Translations under genes and position numbers: made by a program | NCBI RefSeq assembly: GCF_958979055.1 | Contig: NC_084891.1 | Coordinates: forward strand, 4,096,501-4,160,500 | DNA: 64,000 bases | Direction: 5' to 3' | Source of the DNA: Alnus glutinosa | Taxonomy: Eukaryota > Streptophyta > Magnoliopsida > Fagales > Betulaceae | Shown here: positions 11,066 to 22,966 of the stretch, piece by piece | Position numbering within the stretch: the stretch's first letter is position 1 | How the letters are laid out: every line of letters begins with the position of its first letter | The notes under the pieces: generated by a model | The model's database searches: none | Told to the model about the DNA's origin: nothing | What the model saw: the letters and a program-made list of their open reading frames with translations, nothing else

Positions 11066-12066
11066 ACTCCATTCCCATCATTATAGCTTGGCAGAAATTT
11101 AAGGAGGACCAAACGAATAGAAAAAAAAAAAAATAAATAAAAAATCGACTGGTCAATGTTCTCGTGGATTCCATATGATTCCTATTCCGTGGAATATCAT
11201 GCTCATCAACCTTTTGAAGGGTGAATGATTGTTTAATCACATGGTACTGACTTATTTGACCAATAAGTCCGCACCATCTGATTAAACTATCTTCTTTTTC
11301 TTTTTTCTTTTTTTCTTTTTTTTTTTTTTTTTAATTTACAGATACTGATTAAACTATCTTTAATCATTCATCTTTCAATATATATATATTTTTTTCTACG
11401 ACTGGCGTTCAACGAACTCAAGAGGTATGGATACTTCTTTCCCCAGATTATAAAATTTTTATCAAGCGTAGATGATCAATTCTTGTCTTGATCACCTCTA
11501 CGAACTTAGATGGACTGAACCATCCATAATGTCCAAAGGATCACGGCTTCTCAAAATTGGTAGAAATCGGGACAACCACATGCACAAGATAATTTACAAA
11601 TATTATTTCATAAAAAAAAAAAAAAAAAAGAGAGACTAACGGGAATTTATCTGTCGGTTAATTATTCGAATAACCCGAACTTCTGGTAAACCCCATCGTG
11701 ATCACACGTGCAGCTCATTTTGCCTAATCTTTATTTTATACAAAATGAAAAACGGCCCCGTCTTATCTAACGACAACGTGTGCACCAACGTTATCGCATT
11801 AGATTTCAAAACTTGCCTTTTAGGAATAGAAAGTAGTCGTAACCCGGATGTCAAAAATATCTTAATCTCTACCATTTTGAGCGAACTACAATCATTGAAT
11901 ATGAGAATCTTAGTAGCCGCCTTGCCCAAAAATTCAGTGCATTGGTCGGTGATGATGATGATGATGATGATGGATATTTGCACGGGAAAATGACTCATGC
12001 ATAACAGTTGTGTAAGGTCTTAGAGATATACATGGGATGGGTCTTATATGGTAGGGATTTGATTCA
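10976..12066. other. Gene-free intergenic DNA
   Basis: No gene supported. Contents are long A and T runs (11037-11063, 11310-11332, 11611-11629) and a GAT trinucleotide run at about 11949-11972. The opposite-strand ORFs at 11702-11998 are AT-rich, overlap each other and show no family signature. Confidence 0.55.
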
Positions 12067-12178
12067 TACACAACATCATCACAACAACCACACAACAACC
12101 TCTCACATGAGGGTGGGCCCCAGTATGTGGGATCCACCCTCATGTGAGGGGTCGTTGTGTGGTTGTTGTGTTGGTGTT
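12067..12178. repeat. Compact hairpin-forming inverted repeat
   Basis: ACAACAACCTCTCACATGAG (12091-12110) and its flanks pair with the mirrored CTCATGTGAGG at 12139-12149 and the following GTTGTGTGGTTGTTGTG. About 45-base arms surround a short loop at GGGCCCCAGTATGTGGGATC. The RNA would fold into a long hairpin. It could be a small MITE or a hairpin precursor; nothing in the sequence distinguishes them. Confidence 0.6.
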
Positions 12179-12301
12179 GTAAATTTAACATTTTCTTATA
12201 TGGTAAGTTTCATCACATGAGTCTCACGTGATTGTGCAATTGTTGTGCACCAATCACTCATCAAATCTAAAACCTCTTTTCATCGCAAGTCTTTTTTTTT
12301 T

Positions 12302-12642
12302 TAGATAAATATATTTTAGTCCCTCAAACTACCACCCTTTCTCCGGATGGCCCTCCAAACTACTACTTTCTAATTTTTTGGCTCCATCTGTCTATTTATA
12401 CCATCAATTCTAACAGAAATTGGCCAAAAACTCGAAAATACCCCTCCTTTAACCATAGAAATTTCAAACTGCATGAGGGATATTTTCGAATTTCTGTTTA
12501 GAATTGACAGTATAAATGGACGGATGGGGCTAAAAAATTAGAAAGTGATAATTTGGAGGGCCAGAATCTAAGTATTGGTAGTTTGGGGGGCCATCCGGAA
12601 AAATGGTGATAATATAGGGACTAAAATATATTTATTCCTTTT
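12302..12642. repeat. Fold-back MITE, about 340 bp
   Basis: The left end (gataaatatattttagtccc) and right end (gggactaaaatatatttatt) are nearly exact inverted repeats. The palindrome continues inward: 'ggatggccctccaaacta' on the left mirrors the right side at 12580-12600, and 'ctaattttttggct' mirrors 'ctaaaaaattag' at about 12530. The element is therefore self-complementary over almost its whole length. Confidence 0.75.
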
Positions 12643-13119
12643 TTTTTTTCTTTTTTTTTTTAAATTAATATCGCAAGTCTATATTTGTATAGACTGTATA
12701 GGTGTTCTTCACACGATGGCGATGGATGATGGATCCAAGTGGTCACCGCTTTAGCAACTTTGACTTTGTTGGTCAGGAAGATGTGGGAGGGATGCGAAGA
12801 AAAAAAAGGGAAAGAGGCCAGGGTGTTATTTGGTTGGAGAAAATAGATATTTTGGTATGTTTATTAGTAATTTTTTCAATGTAATTTTGGTGTTTAATTA
12901 AGGTTGTTTGTTAACATTTAAAAAACACCCTTAAAAAAAAATAAAATGGTATAAGAAACAAAGCCTATCCTCGTATAAATGGAATAAGATCATCTCCGTT
13001 TCATTTTCATATTAGATTATAAAACGTCTAACAATGTACGGTGGTTGCTACATTATTTAAAAATTTTAAAGGACGTGGTAACGCAGGCAACATATACACC
13101 GTTAGATGTTGTAAAATCT

Positions 13120-13597
13120 AAGGAAAACTTTACTTATTACCTTTGATCTTTCATCACTTTTACGTACAATCATATTCTTAAATTTTAAAAAGTTTAAATT
13201 TAGTGCATCAATCTTTCAATTTTTTTCAATTTCATCTATCCGTTATAATTTTTTGTTAAATTCTAACATATGAGTATCAAAATTTTTAAAATACCCATAT
13301 TTTTTAGGGAGAAAAAAAAAAAAACAATAGCAAGGATTTAGGCGTTGTTCAGGATTTAACAGAATTTGCAAAAATATTCATACTTTAATCTTTGATTTTT
13401 TTTATTTATTTATTACAAAAATATAGATATTTGGAGAATTTTGACAAAATTTAACAAAAATCCTAATGGATGAGATGAAATTGAAAAATTAAATAAAATA
13501 TGGATACACTATAGTGACCATTTTTAAAGTTTAAGATTATGCTTGTAAAACTGATGAAAGATCAGAAATGTTTAGTGAAATTTTCTCTAAAATATAA
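13120..13597. repeat. Palindromic MITE, same family as at 20-517, 8096-8585 and 40618-41140
   Basis: The left end has TTGATCTTTCATCACTTTTA and the right end has AAACTGATGAAAGATCAGAA, giving mirrored termini. The interior repeats the family pattern 'atctttcaattttttt.caatttcat' on the left and its mirror on the right. It is about 480 bp with no ORF. Four copies in 64 kb mark this as a locally abundant family. Confidence 0.75.
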
Positions 13598-15400
13598 TTT
13601 GAACTATAAAATGGAAAAGATCCTGTTTCCATATAAATTTAATTTGTGAGTTGGGACCTACCATCCAAATTTGCCTCAACAATGTCTCTAGGCAAGTATT
13701 CGTCGGTGTAAAATGAATGTAATAAATAAATCAAAAAAATAGCATTACTATTTTATTTTGAAAACATAAAACAAAATTGAGAAGGATAATAGTTAACAAA
13801 TAAAAAAAAGCCAAACTCCTATAATCCCATATAAATATTTTGATTGGAAAAACTTTATAAATCTGCCATGAATCCTTTAGACAGGTGAAAAATACATAAC
13901 TTTTTTAATTAACATATAAAAAAATTACGTGTTAAAATAAAAAATGACAATTTGGGTAAAATTTTCTCCAAACTCAATTTAATCCGAAGCAGAGACCCAC
14001 AGTCCAAATTAAAGATTAAGATTCTCAATAATTATTTGTACGAATTTAAGAGAATTTGAACAAGTAATTGTGAGAGACTATTTAGGGGACTCACCTGATT
14101 AATTAAAAATTAGATTATCCAATTACTTATCCAATCAGATGGGTTACATAAGTAATCTCTCACAATTACTTGTTTAAATTTTCAAATTCAGACAAATAAT
14201 TGTAAAAGAATTTTTTTTTTTTTTTCGAACTCGTGACCTCCGTTTCATGATGTGTGGTCCCCGGCCGATAAAAGATATTTAACCCAATTAAAACGCCGGA
14301 GAATTGAATACGGGAGCTGGGACCCACCAAGCAAATTGCCTGAACACCGTCCGGGGGCGGGAATGATCAGTTGCCTGCACAAACTTTCAACGCCTCCCCA
14401 ACTTTCCCCCTACTCTGCAATAAATTATTCCAACTGCTCGCATACAATCCGCAGTCCCATCTTCCGCATTAAAAACGGGTCCAAAAAGTAATTGAGAAAA
14501 TGACTGTATTTATCTAAAGTCAATTTTCTTAAATTATTAATTAAATAATTTTTCTTTTCAATGTATTCAAACTTTTGACACGACAAATGATTTAATATAA
14601 AATAATATTATATACCATATTTTTGTTATACAACTATTTCACAATGCTAACACTTAAACGTCTCAACAAACCTTTTTTTTTTTTTTTTTAAATAACTAAT
14701 TCAAAAGTTTATTAAAACTGTCTCATAAACATGTAAAATAATTGTAATTTCTAGTATGATTGTTTTATATGGCATCAATGTAAAACACTGGAGGTAAGTT
14801 TAAGTCTGGTTTAAATTGGGATGTTTGACATTATCCTTGAAGGCGATGCGAAGCAGGGTTGCTAACGAAATCAACTCGGATAGTCAGACTCTCAATAAAT
14901 TTGGGAACTTCATTGAAGGCATCCGATCTGAATTTATATATATGGTTAGAAAATATTTTATCCATTATTTCTGACATTGTTCCTAAGGAAGGAATGAATT
15001 GTCCCTTAATGTTGAGCCATTGGGTCTCTTCTTTTATCAATAAAGATTTAAATTTGTTTTAAAAAAAAGTTTAGTTTAAATTTACATATAAAAGAGAATA
15101 TTAAAATATTAATTAAATGATTAAATTTATTTATTTTTTATTAATTTAAGTTTTTTTAAAATAATTACTGATTTAATAAATATAATATGAACATGCAGTC
15201 AACGAAATGAAAAGATTCACCAAAAAAAAATGGATCAATTTTGAGCACAGAAACAATGGGAACAGCCGAACGCGAACAGATGTAAAACGGATAAGTTCTT
15301 CTACGAGGAAAAAAACACAAGGCAGTTGGCCTACGAAAGCATCGAAGAGTCATTTGTTCAGATTCAGATTTTCAATAACCACGGTTTAATATATATGCGT
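13598..15400. other. Gene-free intergenic DNA with one fold-back element
   Basis: No gene supported. A fold-back repeat occupies about 14031-14205: 'aattatttgtacgaattt' on the left mirrors the right end 'caaataattg', and 'caagtaattgtgagaga' mirrors 'tctctcacaattacttg'. The rest is AT-rich. The short ORFs at 14252-14491 and 14831-15062 have no recognisable content. Confidence 0.55.
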
Positions 15401-15559
15401 AATATCTTGGCAGTGCTTCGTTTTGAAAATAAAATAAAAAAAAATATTTGGGCTTTTTACTCTTTTCTTTTTGCTCAGTGGAATTCATTGGATCTATCAG
15501 AGAGTTCAACAAGTTGCAGTCCACCTCTTGAACCATGCATTTGACACAAGCAGATACAG

Positions 15560-16322
15560 ATGTATAACCCAGAAAGACCCATGTCTGAAAATTCACTTTT
15601 TTCTTCAACCTCACCAGAAGAAAACCCAGAGGTAAGAACCATTCCAGTCCCCCCTTGTCTCTGTTCCTTCGTCCTATCCATTTGTTGTTGTTTTGTGCGA
15701 GGTACTTCGTCTGACTATCCTTCGTTTGACACAATTTGCCTGTTGTTTTTGCAACTTGCTCTCAAGAGACACGGCCAAGTGGGGTCCATCCATGGGTCTC
15801 TTTCAATTTTTTGTGGCTGTGAACTGTAAAGATTGCCCAGGAGTTGTCACTGTCGATTCTCTTATTTTCTGGTCTCTTGGTGCTTAATGAGTATGAAAGA
15901 TAGAATTTTGTACAGTACTTGAGCTTAACATGTTTCCTTCTTTCGTTTCCTAATTATACACAATTTTTGGGCTTTTCAGGCTATGTAGCCACAGTTTTAA
16001 GTTAGATTCAAAGGGAACTGGGTTGATAGAAAAGCTGAAGGGGGCTTGTAGTAATGGAAAACAAGTCCATATATAGGCAGTTGAATAGATTTTAGCTGAA
16101 TTTAGGACAATTCTGCTTGACATGCCTTCTCATCCATTTCCTTAGCGTGTTTTTAGTTTTGGGGCTGAAGAGTGATTTTTTCTTTTTCCACATCCTGCTT
16201 CTCCTTTTTCTCCCTCTATTTTCAATGCTTTGTTCTTTTCGTTGGTTAGTCAATTCTATTCTTCTTCCTTGATTTTTGTTTTTTTTTCCCAAGTTCAGGT
16301 GAATTTTAAGTTCTTGGAGTAG
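15560..16322 (+). promoter_or_regulatory. Probable spliced 5' UTR and upstream ORF of the SD2-5-type kinase
   Basis: A good donor (GAG/GTAAGAAC, intron from 15632) and an acceptor after a T-rich tract (TTCAG, intron end 16298) suggest a 667-bp intron in the 5' leader. If it is spliced, an ATG at 15560 opens a 31-codon upstream ORF. That uORF crosses the junction in frame and stops with TAG at 16320-16322, three bases before the main ATG at 16326. The arrangement is inferred only from the sequence; transcript data would be needed to show the leader extends to 15560. Confidence 0.45.
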
Positions 16323-16325
16323 ACC

Positions 16326-18791
16326 ATGGAAACCAGGGGCTTCTTTCATTTCCTGGCATTCATGTGCTTGTCTGTTCACCTTCTATCTGAAACATGTTTG
16401 GCTAGTATTCAAAGAATTGGCAAGATTGATCCTGGGTTTGAAGCATCTCAGATGTTGTATATTGATAATGATGGAAAATTTATTTTATCCCAGAACAAGA
16501 CATTTGCTTTTGGCTTTGTCACTACCGAAGAAGATGTCACATTGTTCCTACTAGTAATCATCCACTTGCCGAGTAGAAAAATTGTGTGGACTGCAAATAG
16601 AGGTTCTCCAGTTGCAAACTCTGACAAATTTGTGTTCGATGAAAAGGGTAATGCGTTCTTACAAAAAGGAGACCATCTGGTTTGGTCAACAGAAACCGGG
16701 GGCAAAGGAATTACTGCAATGGAATTGCAGGAATCAGGGAATTTGGTTTTGCTTGGGAATGGAAGCAAAGTAATTTGGCAGAGTTTTGACCATCCCACGA
16801 ATACCCTATTACCAAACCAAGATTTTGTCCAAGGGCTGAGACTTGTAAGCGATCCTAGCTCCAATAACTGGACTTATATTCTTGAGATCAAGTCCGGCGA
16901 CGTTATACTTTCTGCCGGTTTTCAAAATCCACAGCCTTATTGGTCTTTGCGGCAGGACAGCAGAAATACCGTCAACAAAGATAGTGGCGTGGTAGCTGTG
17001 GCATCTCTCAATGCAAATTCATGGAGGTTCTATGATCAAAACAAAGTATCGTTGCTGTCGCAGTTTACTTTTTCAGGCAACACTGACCCAAATGCCACTT
17101 GGATTGCAGTCTTAGGAAATGATGGATTTATCTCTTTCTACAACCTCGAAGATGGACAATCAAGTGTTGCTTCATCAACAAAAATACCAAGCGACCGATG
17201 CAGCACCCCGGAGCCTTGTGGTGAATATTACATATGCGGCAGTAACAACATATGCCAATGCCCTTCAGTTCTTACCTCCAACCCAAATTGCAACCCAGGG
17301 ATTGTCTCTCCATGTCCCTCGAATGGATCTATGGCGCTTGTGAATGCTGGGGATGGGCTCAATTATTTTGCACTTGGGTTCCTTCCACCCTCTTCTAAAT
17401 CTGATTTGGAGGGTTGCAAAGCCTCCTGTAAGGGTAACTGCTCATGCCTTGCTTTGTTCTTCCAAAACAGTACAGGAAATTGCTTTCTGTTTGACCGGAT
17501 AGGTAGCTTCCAAAACTCTGATAATGGCTCTGGCTTTGATTCATACATTAAGGTCTTGACTGATGGAAGCAGGGGAGCAAGTCCTGGAGGGGATGGAAGC
17601 AGCCAAAAACGATTCCCATATGTTGTGGTGATTATAGCTATTTCAACGGTACTTGTTATCGCCGTTTTACTATTTGCGGGATTCCGATACTACAGAAAAA
17701 AGAGAAGATTGCTTGAATCTCCCCTCGAGACTTCAGAGGAGGATAATTTCTTGGAGAACTTATCTGGGATGCCAATCCGTTTTAGTTATACACATCTTCA
17801 AACTGCGACTAATAATTTCTCTGTTAAGCTTGGGCAAGGAGGTTTTGGCTCGGTTTACCAAGGGATTCTCCCTGATGGAACTCGGGTGGCTGTGAAGAAG
17901 TTAGAAGGCATTGGACAAGGAAAGAAAGAGTTTCGAGCAGAAGTTAGCATCATTGGCAGCATCCATCATCTCCACTTGGTCAGGATCAAAGGCTTCTGCG
18001 CCGAAGGAACTCATCGGCTTCTTGCTTACGAATTCATGGCAAATGGGTCTTTAGATAAATGGATATTTAAGAAAAACAAGGATGAGTTCCTGTTGGATTG
18101 GGACACCAGATTCAATATTGCCTTGGGAACAGCAAAGGGACTAGCTTACCTCCATGAAGATTGTGATGCCAAGATTGTCCACTGTGATATAAAACCTGAA
18201 AATGTGCTTCTTGATGATAAGTTCCATGCCAAAGTCTCAGATTTTGGTTTAGCTAAGCTGATGACTCGAGAGCAAAGCCATGTTTTCACAACGCTAAGAG
18301 GCACCAGAGGGTACCTTGCACCAGAGTGGATCACAAACTACGCTATATCAGAGAAGAGTGATGTTTATAGCTATGGGATGGTGCTGTTGGAGATCATTGG
18401 TGGAAGAAAGAACTTTGATCCAATAGAAACTTCAGAGAAATCCCATTTCCCATCCTATGCTTTTAAGATGTTGGAAGAAGGGAAACTGAGAGACATCCTC
18501 GATTCAAAGCTGACCATAGATATTGAAAACGATGAGAGAGTTTTTACTGCTATTAAGGTTGCATTGTGGTGCGTACAAGAAGATATGCATCTCAGGCCGC
18601 CAATGACTAAAGTCGTCCAAATGCTTGAAGGTCTCTGCGCTGTTCCTCAGCCTCCAACTTCCTCTCCACTGGGTGCTCGCCTGTATACGAATATCTTCAG
18701 ATCAACCAGTGAGGAAGGCACTTCCTCAGGACCGTCGGACTGGAATAGTGATGCCTATCTTTCTGCTGTGCGGCTTTCTGGCCCAAGATAA
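16326..18791 (+). CDS. SD2-5: G-type lectin S-receptor-like Ser/Thr kinase (SD2-5 type)
   Basis: This is a plasma-membrane receptor kinase with an extracellular lectin-like sensor and a cytosolic Ser/Thr kinase. One uninterrupted 821-codon frame runs from METRGFFHF to SGPR, the usual length for this subfamily. It has a signal peptide (about 1-26) and a B-lectin domain (about 40-160, with WTANR and WQSFDHPTNT). A Cys-rich EGF/PAN-like part follows (about 290-400), then one membrane helix (about 430-452). The kinase (about 497-770) shows GQGGFGSVY, VAVKK, HCDIKPEN (Asp 621), DFGLAK and GTRGYLAPEW. Cys replaces the Arg before the catalytic Asp, so it is a non-RD kinase, as in its Arabidopsis relative At4g32300 (recalled). 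Start: the first ATG of the frame, in the context ACCATGG. No catalytic residue is missing. The ligand is unknown. The next gene, APX-R, is its neighbour in Arabidopsis too. Confidence 0.95.
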   Translation: METRGFFHFLAFMCLSVHLLSETCLASIQRIGKIDPGFEASQMLYIDNDGKFILSQNKTFAFGFVTTEEDVTLFLLVIIHLPSRKIVWTANRGSPVANSDKFVFDEKGNAFLQKGDHLVWSTETGGKGITAMELQESGNLVLLGNGSKVIWQSFDHPTNTLLPNQDFVQGLRLVSDPSSNNWTYILEIKSGDVILSAGFQNPQPYWSLRQDSRNTVNKDSGVVAVASLNANSWRFYDQNKVSLLSQFTFSGNTDPNATWIAVLGNDGFISFYNLEDGQSSVASSTKIPSDRCSTPEPCGEYYICGSNNICQCPSVLTSNPNCNPGIVSPCPSNGSMALVNAGDGLNYFALGFLPPSSKSDLEGCKASCKGNCSCLALFFQNSTGNCFLFDRIGSFQNSDNGSGFDSYIKVLTDGSRGASPGGDGSSQKRFPYVVVIIAISTVLVIAVLLFAGFRYYRKKRRLLESPLETSEEDNFLENLSGMPIRFSYTHLQTATNNFSVKLGQGGFGSVYQGILPDGTRVAVKKLEGIGQGKKEFRAEVSIIGSIHHLHLVRIKGFCAEGTHRLLAYEFMANGSLDKWIFKKNKDEFLLDWDTRFNIALGTAKGLAYLHEDCDAKIVHCDIKPENVLLDDKFHAKVSDFGLAKLMTREQSHVFTTLRGTRGYLAPEWITNYAISEKSDVYSYGMVLLEIIGGRKNFDPIETSEKSHFPSYAFKMLEEGKLRDILDSKLTIDIENDERVFTAIKVALWCVQEDMHLRPPMTKVVQMLEGLCAVPQPPTSSPLGARLYTNIFRSTSEEGTSSGPSDWNSDAYLSAVRLSGPR

Positions 18792-19932
18792 CAGTTACTG
18801 AAGATGAGTTCAGCCATATATTATTTTCCATATCTTTTATATTCTTGTACATTTTGTCAGAATACTCGATATTTGTGATACTAGCCATTGCCATGCGCTC
18901 CTGCCTGCTTTGTAAATGAAGAGTCTTTGATTATGATTAAAAACAGTGCAAAATCAAGAGATTTTATCCCATTTCATTGTTTGAAGTGCATATAATACTT
19001 GGTGTCAAGTTGTCAGCCCCCCTTCTTCCACAGAGTAAAAGGACTCAAAAGATCCGAAAAGATCACGTTTGATTATGTTTAAGAGTCCATTTGGCCGTGC
19101 GATTTTACATGATAAATGTACACTTTTAAATGAAATCGCGAAACATGTTCGGCTTGTGCATGCGTTTAAGTTTTTAACAAAATGGCGGGTTGCTGTTGGA
19201 CTTATGGACCAGCAAGCCCAAACAACTGAAGCATCAAGCCCTCTTAACAAGAACATTGGCTACAAATCTAACACAAAAAATTAGAAAATACCTTCGATAA
19301 GGATGGGTTCTAAACCCCTCATTTTACAGCAATTATAAGTGAACAAGTCATTAAAAACCAAAAAATACAAGAAACATGAAAGCACACAATCCTTTGAAAC
19401 AAATTAAAGAACGATGATTTTTAGACTGTAAACTCTCATTTTTCCTCAGTTTTCTTGGGTAGATCAGGTGGAGATGGTGGGGTCTTTGCAACTTGCAAGG
19501 AAGAAAACTCAAAAAGTGCTATTTTGTCTATTGATTTTGTTTTTTGGTATAAAATCTGGTGTTTTCATGTCTAATGTTTAATGTGTGTTTAGATGATGTG
19601 TCAATATCTCATTGGAGGCTACAAAAGTTGAGTTTTACAGCCCATCTTTATCAAAGGGGCTCTTAAAAAACTGTTGTCTAAATATTAGACATTTATAAGT
19701 GGAATATATAAAAATATATAATGAAAAAATAGATATAAACGTATTATCTGCATCCGCATTCATATGTGCGGATAACGAATGCGGACGGTTAATATCCGCT
19801 GCACGACTAGAGGAATTTCGCAAGACAAACATAATCCAAACAACCATGAGAAGTAAGAATAATTTCAAAGAATTTACAAAAAAAAAAAAAAATCGAAGAA
19901 CCTTACAATGACAGCGAGGAGGAAGTTAATAT
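18792..19932. other. 3' flank of the kinase gene and intergenic DNA
   Basis: No gene supported. It should contain the kinase 3' UTR; no strong AATAAA was picked out near the stop. The strip 19078-19110 (GTCCATTTGGCCGTGCGATT) resembles one end of the Tourist-like MITE at 10295. Short ORFs on both strands here have no family features. Confidence 0.5.
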
Positions 19933-20202
19933 TGTCAGTATTAAGAATATCTCTCATCTGTCAAGTTCAAATTCAAATACTAACATTAGATAGCTTACAA
20001 CTGATTTATATATCTCAAATCAGTTTAGATTAGTAGATTCAAATATCATAGCTATCTAAAATAAGCTATTGAGTCATTGTATAACTCTTTTTATATTGTG
20101 ATTCTGTTTGTAATCTTGTTACACTTTCTCTATAAATACAATCACCCTAAGCTTGATTAAGTAAGGCAGAAAACATATTTGAATTGTTTATATTTTATCA
20201 CA
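19933..20202 (+). repeat. 5' LTR of copia element 2
   Basis: It starts TGTCAGTATTAAG and ends TATTTTATCACA, followed directly by the primer-binding site. A TATA-like CTATAAATACA at about 20131-20141 fits the LTR core promoter. It shows no obvious similarity to the LTR at 1649, so the two elements are from different families. Confidence 0.85.
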
Positions 20203-20215
20203 TGGTATCAGAGCC
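20203..20215 (+). other. Primer-binding site of copia element 2
   Basis: TGGTATCAGAGCC is an exact match to the common plant copia site complementary to the 3' end of initiator methionine tRNA. It fixes the LTR edge at 20202. Confidence 0.9.
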
Positions 20216-20238
20216 AATAGTGACTAACGTCTAAATCT

Positions 20239-22030
20239 ATGGCCTTTACATCTTCTTCTTCATCCGGCACTCCTCCCATATCTTCAATGTTCCCTCCTAT
20301 CTCTTACACTGTCCCACCCACTTCAACACCTATCCTCCATAGCCTTCAAAACAATTTTCAACACAAGTTGAAGCAAGACAATTATCGTGCATGGCGTGCT
20401 CAGATCATACCTCATTTGAAGGGAGTCAGCATTTTCGGATATGTTGATGGTTCCACTCCAGCTTCGTCGCAGACCATTACTGTCGACAACGCCAGGATCA
20501 ACTGATTCTTGGAGCCCTTCTCTCCCCCATTGATGAACACCTTATCACACATGTGGTGCACTGTGTCACCTCTCGGGACGTCTGGGAAGCATTTGAGCTC
20601 ATGTTCCTCTTGCAAGCCCGAGCTCGAACAATGCAAGTTCATTACCAACTAGTTACCTTGAAGAAATGTAACTCTTCCATCGCTGATCATTTCCATAAAT
20701 TTACTACCCTTGTGGACAGCCTTGTAGCTGTTGATTAGCCCTTGAACCCATTCGAGGCTTCTTCTTTCCTCCTTGGTGGGCTCGACAGTGACTTTGATTC
20801 ATTTGTCACATCTGTGACTACTCAGGTGAATCCTCTCTCTGTAGAGGAACTCTATGCGCATCTTCTTGCCCATGAACAGCGACTAAAACAGAATCAACCC
20901 TTTGTTGATCTCACGACTAGAAATACCATACATGGGAGTGCCAACTTTGCTGCTAAGCGTGGCTCTACCCGTGGAAGCCATGGTGGTCGTCATTCTTTCT
21001 CCTCATCTGAAAGGGGCAATTTCACAAACACCTCATATGGACGAAATTTCTGAGGCAGTGGGAGTGGAAGAAGCTTTCCCACTACCTCTAATGCTCCACG
21101 ACAGGTCTGCCAAGTTTGTCACAAGCCCGGTCATGATGCCCGAGATTGCTACCATCGCTTCGACAACTTGTTTCAGCGTGACTCTCCAGCTCACGGGTCT
21201 CCACAGGTATATTATGCATCTCAGCATGCCTAGTTGGATCAGGCTGGTATCCGGATTCAAGGGCCACTCATCACTTGACATCCAATCTTGCCAATCTGAA
21301 CTTCAGTGCAGATTCCTACTCCGATGGTGATCAAATTCGTATGGGCAATGGTAATGGGTTACCTATTGAATACATTGGTAACACCAAACTTTCCTCACCC
21401 AATACTTCATTCCTTCTGCAAAATGTGTTATATGTTCCATTAATCACCAAAAACCTCATTTCAGTTCACAAATTCACTATTGAAACTAACACTTACATTG
21501 AATTTCATCCTTGGTTTTTTCTTGTAAAGGAACAGGGCTCAGGAGAATTCTTCTTCACGGCCTGAATGATAATGGGTTGTACAAGCTCCCACCCTCCGTG
21601 TCGCCCAACCCCTCATCTTCCCATTGCAGCTCCTCTCCATCTCCTTCAAGCCATTAATCAAGCTCCTCTGTGTCGCCCATATCTTGTGCACCCTTAGCCT
21701 TGATAGGCGAACACACATCTCTTCATAATTGTCATTCACGACTTGGACATCCCGCACTTTGTGTTTGTTTTCAAGTTCTTTCTAGGTTTAAGTTACCTGT
21801 TGTTAAGAATCACGCACCTATGAGCTACTCTGCTTGTCACGTGTCTAAAAGCAAACAACTTTCTTTTCTTTTATCCTCAACACATGTTAATCAAACTTTA
21901 GAGTTGGTATACACCGATGTTTGGGGACCTGCACCTATGTTTTATTCAAATAGAAATAAATATCATGTCTCTTTTTTAGATGCTTATAGCAGATTACATG
22001 GCTATCTATCTCTTATGAAGCCTTATGAAG
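20239..22030 (+). pseudogene. Copia element 2 gag-pol pseudogene
   Basis: The gag N-terminus starts at ATG 20239 (MAFTSSSSSGT, Ser/Pro-rich, then LKQDNYRAWRAQ). The frame changes near 20500, and gag continues at 20503-21050 in another frame with one internal stop (20736). A CX2CX4HX4C knuckle (CQVCHKPGHDARDC) follows at about 21109-21150. Then come a protease-type segment at 21275-21565 (LYVPLITKNLISVHKF) and a pre-integrase/integrase start at about 21720-22010 (CHSRLGHPAL, YTDVWGPAP, YHVSFLDAYSR). At least three frame changes and several stops show that it is dead. No polymerase domain remains. Confidence 0.88.
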
Positions 22031-22040
22031 CCTTACCCAT

Positions 22041-22830
22041 CACCTTCGGCAATCTATCTCTGATCCTGCAACAATCACAACCTCAACCTCAACCCTTCAC
22101 CTCCGCCTTACCGCCCCATCTGGTCTGCTTCGTCACCTCCTTTTCACGGTATTGCCTAGGACTTTAGATTTGCTTTTTTCAAAGCTTGATTTGTCATCCT
22201 CCATCAGCTCTGCTCGCCAACGCACCTCACCATCATTTTCATTGACCTCCTCGCTCTCCGATGTCACCTCGCGTGCCTCCACCTTTCCTTTACGCGTCTA
22301 TGTATCCCCACCATCTCCGCCGCTAGTGTTCTGATTTCTAGGTTTGGTGGCTTATTTTGCTTTTTTCTATGTATTTTTGTTGTCCACTGTTGTTTTCTTT
22401 GGGCTTTAGCATTTCTGTTGGTGTTTGTTTTTGTTTCATTGTTAGGATTCAAGAAGGGTGGATGCGCCTTTCAAGGTTCCTGCTCCTTTCCATGCCTCTT
22501 GGTTGTGCCGTCTCTGGTTCTCCTTATCTAACTGCCTTAATTAATGGCCAATTTATTGGTGTGCGTGCCAAAAATCTATAGGGTTGCTTCATTGATTTGA
22601 TGCATTTCATTTTAATTTTTGTTTACTTGCACGAACCTTGTTGTTTTGGAGCTTATTGTTGGATTTCCCGCCTTTTATTGCTGTTGTTTGTAGCTCGTTC
22701 TTGTTGAACTTAAAAAAAAAAATATTGAAGACGAATTCTTTTATGGTCAAAATTTAATATTATTATATTTAACGATAAAAATGATAACAAGAAATAATTA
22801 AATATATTCGCATGCAATTAAAAGAGAAAA
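22041..22830. other. Intergenic DNA, possible retroposed fragment
   Basis: The strip 22040-22340 is C-rich with short open frames, followed by T-rich sequence and an A-tract at 22710-22720. This looks like a retroposed fragment or the 5' portion of a degenerate non-LTR element. No flanking duplication was found. No gene called. Confidence 0.35.
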
Positions 22831-22966
22831 TTAAATGAAATGGCTCATCTCAGCCTTACACTAGGCCCAACCCCATCCCCCCACCACGCCCACCACCACC
22901 TTCCAACAAAATCTGCAGAGCAAAACACACTCATTCTCAGCCATCCGTTACAGACAGTACGGACAT

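Larger units (their letters stand above)
19933..22040 (+). mobile_element. Ty1/copia LTR retrotransposon 2, 3'-truncated and frameshifted
   Basis: The order is a 270-bp 5' LTR, a primer-binding site, gag, a protease-like region and the beginning of integrase; similarity to copia then stops at about 22030. Neither RT nor a 3' LTR is present. The coding part uses different frames for successive domains, so this copy has decayed by indels, unlike element 1. It separates the kinase gene from APX-R. Confidence 0.88.
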
